NCBI GenBank assembly: GCA_029775955.1
Contig: JARVJW010000179.1
Location: 1-11,941, forward strand
Direction: 5' to 3'
DNA length: 11,941 nucleotides
From: Nitrososphaeria archaeon
GTDB lineage: Archaea > Thermoproteota > Nitrososphaeria > Conexivisphaerales > UBA164
Below the pieces are notes generated by a model. The model had not been told where the DNA came from. It was given only the letters and a program-made list of their open reading frames with translations, and made no database searches. This document shows positions 6,780-11,941 of this stretch, piece after piece. Position numbers and translations under genes: made by a program. How positions within the stretch are numbered: position 1 is the stretch's first letter; each line of letters begins with the position of its first letter.

Positions 6780-7375
6780 TTATCTGGGTTCCATTTCAAT
6801 ACGGCAAGCTCTACAGCAAAAGGCTCGAGGAAGGAATTTTTAAAAAAGTTCTACGGCACGCTCTCGAAGGTCAGGCAAGAATACAGCGTTGAGCCCATAA
6901 TAGGCTTCCTAGATGGGAACTCTCTACGCTCTGACCCATGCAGGAGTTATAAATACGCCCGTTGTACAGTGAAGGCGAGGGCAGCAGGGGGTTAAGGACA
7001 TATTCGGGTTCATAACCTTGAATAGCAAAGATATAGTGTCCGATCGTTCAAGAGCTGCAGATATGGCATCGTTCCTCATAATAAGGGAATAGGAGCTGCT
7101 GGTGATAGCAGGCCGCTAATCATCGTGCTTTACAATGCAAGGATTCATTCAGCAGAGCTCGTCAGAGGTTATGGAGCTAGATATTATGTGTGTTCCTCCC
7201 TCAGACCTGCAGCTGATAGAGTTCGGGTGAAAAGGATGTCAAAAGGGAAACTGAATGGCAAGGCTATATCTGAAACAAAGGGCATTTCGTCAAAGCTGTT
7301 CAACGACAGAAATATGAATTATACAAAGCATTGGCCAGAGATTATTTATCCAAATGGTTAAGCGAAGAACTATAA
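6780..7375 (+). pseudogene. IS630-family transposase relic
   Basis: This is a broken DDE transposase of the IS630/Tc1-mariner type. Pieces in several frames: KEFLKKFYGTLSKVRQEY, then IIGFLDGNSLRSDPCR (first Asp region, near 6900-6940); TLNSKDIVSDRSRAADMASF (near 7018-7075); VLYNARIHSAELVR (7130-7165), where the expected DNARIH has Tyr for the second catalytic Asp; and CVPPSDLQLIEFG, then DVKRETEWQ (the PPYSPxLNPIE region). The frame ends KALARDYLSKWLSEEL with TAA at 7373-7375. Frameshifts and in-frame stops are numerous. The 5' third is missing at the junction with the IS110 relic, and terminal inverted repeats were not identified. The relic ends 79 bp before the start of the binding-protein gene. 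Confidence 0.82.
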
Positions 7376-7418
7376 TTGAATGGGAATAATCAATTTATTC
7401 GAAAAATAAAAAAGCAAA

Positions 7419-7428
7419 CTTTAAATAA
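7419..7428 (+). promoter_or_regulatory. TATA-like box of the binding-protein gene
   Basis: CTTTAAATAA is centred about 30 nt before the ATG at 7454. This supports a leaderless transcript starting at that ATG rather than translation from the TTG at 7376. It also gives the binding protein and permease a promoter independent of the ATPase gene. Confidence 0.5.
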
Positions 7429-7453
7429 GAAATTAGCTATTAAATACTTGCAG

Positions 7454-8887
7454 ATGCAAAAAAGGAAAAGTGTAAGTAAAATAGCAATTTCATTAATTGT
7501 TATAATAATAATAATTATCGCTGGAGTAGGTGGCTATTATTATTATCTAAGCACAATACCACCTAAACCAACACCAACACCCACACCAACACCAACACCC
7601 ACGATAACCACCCTAAATGTTGTTGTGGTAGGTGGATGGAACCAGCAAACTGTTCAGGTAGCAGCTAACGATTATATGGCTTTGCACCCTAATGTTCATA
7701 TAAATCTTATAATAACTACATTTTCAAACTATCTCGAAAAGGAAGAAGTAGCTGAATCCCAAGCAAATGCTTCTTCATATGATATATTTACATGGAGTCC
7801 AACATCATCTGGTCCAATAGCGCCATATGTAACACCATTAAATTCATTGATAACCAAATATAATTATAACTTATCAAATTTTGCTAGTGGCATGCTATCT
7901 TCAGGAGCTGAATACTATAACTTGACTTCAAAGACAACAACAGTTATAGGTTTTCCGATTGACACAAGCATATATACATTATATTATTTAAAGAGTATTT
8001 TTGACAACACGACGTTGGCATCAGAATTTCAATCAATATATAAAGTTCCATTTAACCCAAATATGTGGACAAATTGGACAGAAGTGGTATGGGCAGATCA
8101 ATTCTTGACATCCAATAATATTACCAAATACGGAATGGTAATTGATGATAATCCAGGGCATGGCATGATTGACGCATTTCCAGCAGTATTTTATTGGTGG
8201 TATCGTTCAAATTCTACACTTAATGGCGGAACTCTAGGAGGTCTCCCTTCATACAACATTCTTTTTACTACCACTGGGCAGCCTGACTTCGCCAATCCTG
8301 ATGGTGTGGCTGCACTACAAACATACAAGCAATTAATTCAGTATGGTGATCCATCTCCTAATGTTGAATTAATTACTTACAGCACGCTTGAATCATTATT
8401 TGAGAGTGGCCAAGCAGCAATGGATCTAGGATGGACTGAGTATGCTACAACATTTAACAACTCTAAGGATTCACCAGCTATTGCAGGTAACGTTGGTGCA
8501 GCCCTTCTGCCTGGAGGATATACTGAAGCAGGTGGCAGCATCATGGGAATAGCCAAATATGCTTCAAATGCAACAGCCGCTTTCCAGTTCTTGGAGTTTC
8601 TGACTTCTAATAGTGAAGCAGCGAAGGCATATTATGAAGGAGGCTTTGTCCCAACTGAACTTGGGGCACTTAAGATTTTAAGTACTAATGCAACTATATC
8701 AGGATTTATAACAGAGCAGTACAAAGGTACTTTGGTAGCATATGCAAATCCACCACTTCTATCTATATCTTCAACTGTTCTAGTACCAGAGTTTAACTAT
8801 GCAATAAATAACTATTTGACAGGAACTACGGCAAATCCACTAACAGCTTTGCAGACAGCTGCTAACGAATGGTCTAAAGCATTATAG
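7454..8887 (+). CDS. Extracellular solute-binding protein, family 1 (sugar ABC importer)
   Basis: This membrane-anchored receptor captures the substrate outside the cell and hands it to the permease. From the ATG at 7454 the protein has 477 residues: basic start MQKRKSVSK, hydrophobic anchor at about 10-32, a Pro-Thr linker (39-50), then the family 1 fold starting LNVVVVGGW (54-62). Family-like pieces are YDIFTWSP, GFPIDTSIYTLYYLKSIFD, FESGQAAMDLGWTEYA and FQFLEFLTSNSEAAKAYYEGG. About ten N-x-S/T sequons fit a glycosylated surface protein. The start was chosen over the in-frame TTG at 7376 because it has a TATA-like box at leaderless distance and places the basic region directly before the anchor; the TTG adds 26 residues overlying the IS630 junction. 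The permease follows after 12 bp. Confidence 0.9.
   Translation: MQKRKSVSKIAISLIVIIIIIIAGVGGYYYYLSTIPPKPTPTPTPTPTPTITTLNVVVVGGWNQQTVQVAANDYMALHPNVHINLIITTFSNYLEKEEVAESQANASSYDIFTWSPTSSGPIAPYVTPLNSLITKYNYNLSNFASGMLSSGAEYYNLTSKTTTVIGFPIDTSIYTLYYLKSIFDNTTLASEFQSIYKVPFNPNMWTNWTEVVWADQFLTSNNITKYGMVIDDNPGHGMIDAFPAVFYWWYRSNSTLNGGTLGGLPSYNILFTTTGQPDFANPDGVAALQTYKQLIQYGDPSPNVELITYSTLESLFESGQAAMDLGWTEYATTFNNSKDSPAIAGNVGAALLPGGYTEAGGSIMGIAKYASNATAAFQFLEFLTSNSEAAKAYYEGGFVPTELGALKILSTNATISGFITEQYKGTLVAYANPPLLSISSTVLVPEFNYAINNYLTGTTANPLTALQTAANEWSKAL
7568..7603 (+). repeat. Six tandem Pro-Thr codon pairs
   Basis: Six units of CCA/CCC plus ACA/ACG encode six PT pairs that form the linker between the membrane anchor and the binding domain. 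Such linkers are common in archaeal binding proteins. The near-identical 6-bp units could change number by slippage without shifting the frame. Confidence 0.85.
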
Positions 8888-8893
8888 GGATGA
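8887..8893 (+). promoter_or_regulatory. Ribosome-binding site of the permease
   Basis: GGGATGA overlaps the last base of the binding-protein stop and lies 6 nt before the ATG at 8900. It is a partial match to the archaeal Shine-Dalgarno sequence. It supports translation of the permease from the second position of a two-gene mRNA. Confidence 0.4.
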
Positions 8894-8899
8894 AAAACA

Positions 8900-10684
8900 A
8901 TGAAGGCTAAATGGGCTGAAAAGTACGCCGCTGTACTTTTAGCCCTTCCCCTTATTTTTTATTTGGCAGTATTTACCGCTTACCCGATGATAGAATCTGC
9001 TATTCTAAGCTTTTCAAAGGTTGGATTGCTTTATCAATTTAATGGATTAGTTGGGCTAAAAAACTATCAACTGCTTATTTCTGATCCTTTCTTTGAACAA
9101 ACCTTCATAAATACAATGGTTTTTGTTCTTGCTGTTGTAGCAATTACAATGTTGGTAGGACTTGTGCTTGCACTCAGCTTAGATAGGGTAAGCAGGGGTA
9201 AATCGATTATTACAACAATTTTAATGTCGCCCATGATTTTGCCGGCTGTAGTAGTTGGTGCAATTTGGGAAATAATAATGGCTCCATATATAGGCCCTCT
9301 TGATTATTTAATGAGCAGGTTGGGGTTTGGAAATGTGGGATGGCTAGCTAATCCCAGGCTTGCTCTACCAAGTTTGATTATAATTACCGTATGGCAGAAC
9401 ATTCCTTTTATCTTCTTACTTATATTGGCAGGAGTGCAATCTGTGCCACCTCAGTTAAAGGAAGCAGCAAAAATTGATGGTCTTTCAACATCAGAAGTTT
9501 TTAAGGAAATAACAATGCCAATGATACTTCCTGCCTTTGCTGTATCATTTTTAATGGCGTTGATTAACTCATTTAGGGTTTTTGATATTATCTTTGTGAT
9601 CGACCAGGGTGGATTTAATCCTGCAAACGCGCTTTTAACTTACTTTTCATACGAATTTGCTTTCATACCAGGCTTTCAGGGTTTGGCAATGGCTGCTATA
9701 ATAATTATTACACTAATAGCAACGGTAATAGCGATGTTTTTCATAAACAGAGTTGGATTAAGAGAGCGCTTGGGTTTAAAGGAAGCTACAAATAAGGTAA
9801 GAAGGCTAAAGTTAGGTGTTTCTCTACCGTCATTTAATATACCGTCAAAGGTCTCGCTATCACTGGCCTATATAGTGCTAGTTGTTGCAGCAATTTTATC
9901 ATTTTTCCCATTTCTATGGGCTATAATAACAAGCTTAAACACAACAGGAATCGTAACCACGCTTTTACCACCGGCCTCAGATATTGGATTAACTAACTTT
10001 GTCCAGGCAATATATCAGGGAGCTGGTTATTTAGTAAGCAGTCTAGTAATTGCACCTGTTGTAGCAGGAATTACAATATTAATAGCGGCACCTGCAGCTT
10101 ATGCAATAGCTAGGTATAAATTAGGTGGAACAAAGTTGCTTTCTTGGAACCTTTATATCTATGCTATACCATCCATAGTGTTTCTTATTCCACTGTACAC
10201 ACTGGTAAGTAAGCTTGGGCTTCTAAACACATGGTGGGCTTTAATGTTAATTTACCCAATATTTACAGTGCCACTTGCTACATGGATTCTTGTTGGTTTT
10301 TATAGCGATATTCCTAAAGAAGTTGATGAAGCAGCCCTCATTGATGGAAAGAGTAGGTTGAGTGCCTTTTTCAGTATTATACTACCCATTGTAAGACCGG
10401 CATTAGCTGTTGTGGCATTTTTTTCAATATTGGCAAGTTACAGCGAATTCATGTTTGCTTTGACCATTGGGCAAACACCTTATCTTTTTAATTTTCCTCC
10501 ACGTGGAACAGAAACAGCAACAGTATTTGTAGCAATTGGAGTGACATTTGGCGCTGGGCATCCAATAAACTATGCGTTGTTATCTGCCGCAGGGCTCATA
10601 GTATCAATTCCGGTGATAATAATATCAGCGGTCCTTCAAAAATACATAATAAAGGGATTATGGTTTGGGGCAGTGAAGGGTTAG
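8900..10684 (+). CDS. Fused sugar ABC permease (both membrane subunits in one chain)
   Basis: This inner-membrane channel belongs to a carbohydrate-type importer. It has 594 residues, about twice the length of a single permease, and contains two complete BPD-transp-1 domains. The first half (1-290) has a MalF/UgpA-like start (LPLIFYLAVFTAYPM) and an EAA loop at 188-207 (EAAKIDGLSTSEVFKEITMP). The second half (about 318-594) resembles MalG/UgpE, with PFLWAIITSLN, an EAA loop at 477-496 (EAALIDGKSRLSAFFSIILP) and the typical GLWFGAVKG end. The joint is a basic stretch at about 285-318. Each EAA loop should dock one ATPase copy, so one fused chain plus two ATPases would make a full transporter. 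The reading frame is open throughout, so the fusion does not look like a sequencing join. The ATPase at 5003-6052 is the likely partner. Confidence 0.93.
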   Translation: MKAKWAEKYAAVLLALPLIFYLAVFTAYPMIESAILSFSKVGLLYQFNGLVGLKNYQLLISDPFFEQTFINTMVFVLAVVAITMLVGLVLALSLDRVSRGKSIITTILMSPMILPAVVVGAIWEIIMAPYIGPLDYLMSRLGFGNVGWLANPRLALPSLIIITVWQNIPFIFLLILAGVQSVPPQLKEAAKIDGLSTSEVFKEITMPMILPAFAVSFLMALINSFRVFDIIFVIDQGGFNPANALLTYFSYEFAFIPGFQGLAMAAIIIITLIATVIAMFFINRVGLRERLGLKEATNKVRRLKLGVSLPSFNIPSKVSLSLAYIVLVVAAILSFFPFLWAIITSLNTTGIVTTLLPPASDIGLTNFVQAIYQGAGYLVSSLVIAPVVAGITILIAAPAAYAIARYKLGGTKLLSWNLYIYAIPSIVFLIPLYTLVSKLGLLNTWWALMLIYPIFTVPLATWILVGFYSDIPKEVDEAALIDGKSRLSAFFSIILPIVRPALAVVAFFSILASYSEFMFALTIGQTPYLFNFPPRGTETATVFVAIGVTFGAGHPINYALLSAAGLIVSIPVIIISAVLQKYIIKGLWFGAVKG

Positions 10685-10723
10685 AAATAATCACGATGAT
10701 CTTTATAAGGGGCTATAATATAT

Positions 10724-11195
10724 ATGAAGATAAAGGAAATACTGAAGGTGATAAAGCCATGAGCTATCCATGGAGATCCAGGGGGGACAATTGTTAGGAC
10801 TACGAGCCACAAGAGGAAGTGCCTCACGGACATGCAGAGCGCGATAAGGTATGCTATTGAAGTTGCCTATGAAATGGCTATACATTATTACAATAGGATA
10901 TCTTCGCCAATTGCATTGAGGTCAAGCCGTGGTTCGTGTCAAACTACGATTATGCGATTCACCACCTCGACCCCGTTTCTGCCGTTACATGATAATACAA
11001 GAAGAACCATTATGGCTAGCTGAGGGTACCTGTTGTGAAGAAGCTTGAAATGAGGATCGATGGCAAGCTTTTCAAGGTGACAAAGCAACGCTCCACTCCT
11101 AGCATTACGCTTACGTCCCAATAAACACTGAGAACAAGCACTGCAACGGTGTCGATTATTACCAAAGGCTTGTTATTAAATTTGGAGCAAAGTAG
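10724..11195 (+). pseudogene. Decayed reading frame of unknown family
   Basis: Protein-like pieces can be joined across frames. From the ATG at 10724: MKIKEILKVIKP, a stop (10760-10762), then TTSHKRKCLTDMQSAIRYAI and EVAYEMAIHYYNRISSP. After a shift near 10909: IEVKPWFVSNYDYAIHHLDP, stops TGA-TAA near 10989 and TAG near 11019, then LRVPVVKKLEMRIDGKLFKV. After another shift near 11100: YVPINTENKHCNGVDYYQRL, ending at TAG 11193-11195. The base composition is visibly richer in G+C than the flanking genes, like the IS630 relic. A dead transposase is likely by context, but no family motif was recognised. Its last part overlaps the kinase gene tail to tail, so that end may be coincidental. Confidence 0.45.
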
Positions 11196-11842
11196 TACGC
11201 TATTAATAAAACAACAATTGCAACAAGTGGCACGGTAATATTATCATCAATATATGCTTGCTTTTCTGCTAGAGTTGCTAGCACAGCAGCTATTATGCCA
11301 GCCCATCCAAATTTCATTCCGATAGGTATACTCACAATTAACATTGCCACACTTCCTTCCCAACCTTTTACCCTTTTCCTATATTTAAAATTGCGAACTA
11401 TACCAGTTACCCCATCTCCCCAAGCCATAAATAGTATAGGAATTACTGCTAACCAGAAAGTATTATCAATAAACCATGTAAAGAATACAAGAATACCCCA
11501 CATTATTGTAAAGTGAACTTCGTATTGATTGTTGGGGTCTTGGAACCAGTACATAAGTCTTCCAGTTCTATGTGGTAAATACAAAAACAGAGACAATAAA
11601 ATAGCCATAATTAATGGTAATATTGGCTCATGGAATAAATATGGCAAAAGGAATGCTACAATGCCACCTGCTAATATGTGGATTGCTTTTCTACCAAAGT
11701 ATGCGCCAGATTGTGGAGTGTAGCCCCTAGATATTGCTATCTTATATGTCCATTTTGCTGCAAAATAAACTATAAATAACACCCATATAATCATGATAAT
11801 TGTTGGCAGTAAATCTGAAGCAATTTTAAATACTGTTATCAT
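11159..11842 (-). CDS. CTP-dependent polyprenol/dolichol (phytol) kinase-like membrane protein
   Basis: This is an integral membrane kinase of the SEC59/DGK1/VTE5 type, which uses CTP to phosphorylate an isoprenoid alcohol or lipid head. In archaea the likely substrate is a dolichol-type glycan carrier or another isoprenoid alcohol; this is an inference. The protein has 227 residues and about seven hydrophobic segments (near 10-29, 54-70, 72-89, 111-125, 129-141, 164-192 and 202-220). Family motifs: RKAIHILAGG (51-60), the polar loop WGDGVTGIVR (141-150) with KGWEGS (159-164), thought to bind the nucleotide, and EKQAYIDDNITVPLVA (193-208). The ATG at 11842 has a TATA-like box about 27 nt upstream. 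The 3' end overlaps the decayed frame at 10724-11195, so the last few residues may have been altered there. Confidence 0.8.
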   Translation of the reverse strand: MITVFKIASDLLPTIIMIIWVLFIVYFAAKWTYKIAISRGYTPQSGAYFGRKAIHILAGGIVAFLLPYLFHEPILPLIMAILLSLFLYLPHRTGRLMYWFQDPNNQYEVHFTIMWGILVFFTWFIDNTFWLAVIPILFMAWGDGVTGIVRNFKYRKRVKGWEGSVAMLIVSIPIGMKFGWAGIIAAVLATLAEKQAYIDDNITVPLVAIVVLLIAYYFAPNLITSLW

Positions 11843-11864
11843 AACAATATACTTAATTATAAAT

Positions 11865-11873
11865 CTTATAAAT
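11865..11873 (-). promoter_or_regulatory. TATA-like box of the kinase gene
   Basis: On the minus strand ATTTATAAG is centred about 27 nt before the ATG at 11842, and no ribosome site is present. This fits a leaderless transcript. Confidence 0.5.
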
Positions 11874-11915
11874 ATTGTATCTGTTTACCATTTTGAAGTT
11901 ATTTAACAAGATATA

Positions 11916-11941
11916 TTTTTATCGACTCGAGTGTTTTTATC
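11916..11941. repeat. Direct repeat around an 8-bp palindrome at the window edge
   Basis: TTTTTATC occurs at 11916-11923 and 11934-11941, with ACTCGAGT, a palindrome, between (11925-11932). It lies upstream of the kinase promoter and may continue outside the window. A regulatory site is possible but unsupported. Confidence 0.25.

Noticed and set aside
6657..6995. 112-codon + strand frame as an independent gene
   Set aside because: Its first part is antisense to the IS110 relic and its second part is a piece of the IS630 relic, so it is a chance join of two dead elements.
7125..7361. 78-codon + strand frame as a gene
   Set aside because: It starts inside the IS630 NARIH motif, and the true transposase continues in another frame (DLQLIEFG, DVKRETEWQ). 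It is a fragment of the pseudogene.
7376..7453. In-frame TTG at 7376 as start of the binding protein, adding 26 residues
   Set aside because: It lies one base after the stop of the IS630 relic, has no ribosome site, and puts an odd Lys-rich extension before the anchor. The ATG at 7454 has a TATA-like box at the right distance and a normal signal-anchor layout.
7568..7603. CRISPR-like or regulatory tandem repeat
   Set aside because: It is a 6-bp in-frame coding repeat for a Pro-Thr linker with no spacers.

Overview
The window looks like chromosomal DNA of an A+T-rich acidophilic archaeon, most likely from the Thermoplasmatales, though this is an inference. Supporting signs are heavy use of ATA and AGG codons, TATA-like boxes about 25-31 nt upstream of start codons with no room for a leader, GGTGA-type ribosome sites only at operon-internal genes, a sugar-ABC binding protein with an N-terminal anchor plus a Pro-Thr linker, and relics of IS605-type TnpB, IS110 and IS630 elements typical of archaea. 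Sulfolobales are a less likely alternative. No rRNA, tRNA or CRISPR array was seen.

Layout. 1-657: decayed TnpB relic. 658-848: intergenic DNA with two inverted repeats and a promoter. 849-2213 (+): cobyrinate a,c-diamide synthase (CbiA), converging with a 15-bp overlap on a class V aminotransferase (2199-3323, -). A 61-codon membrane-protein ORF (3369-3554, -) probably leads the aminotransferase transcript. A symmetric A+T box at 3577-3588 sits between it and the divergent threonine synthase-like gene (3614-4951, +). That protein carries a C-terminal PadR-like winged helix and has Leu where the family has its PLP-binding Lys. 5003-6052 (+): MalK-type ABC ATPase. 6053-7375: relics of an IS110 transposase (-) abutting an IS630 transposase (+). 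7454-8887 (+): solute-binding protein. 8900-10684 (+): a single polypeptide containing both sugar permease domains. 10685-11195: an unrecognised decayed reading frame. 11159-11842 (-): CTP-dependent polyprenol/dolichol kinase-like membrane protein.

How the genes work together. The ATPase, binding protein and fused permease form one complete carbohydrate-type importer. Its ATPase gene is now separated from the other two by about 1.4 kb holding two dead insertion sequences, so the importer probably relies on two promoters. CbiA belongs to cobalamin synthesis. The aminotransferase belongs to alanine/serine-glyoxylate-type amino-acid metabolism. The kinase belongs to isoprenoid-lipid or glycan-carrier metabolism.

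The most unusual item is the lysine-less threonine synthase fold fused to a DNA-binding domain. It may be a metabolite-responsive regulator rather than an enzyme. No complete undescribed multi-gene system is evident.
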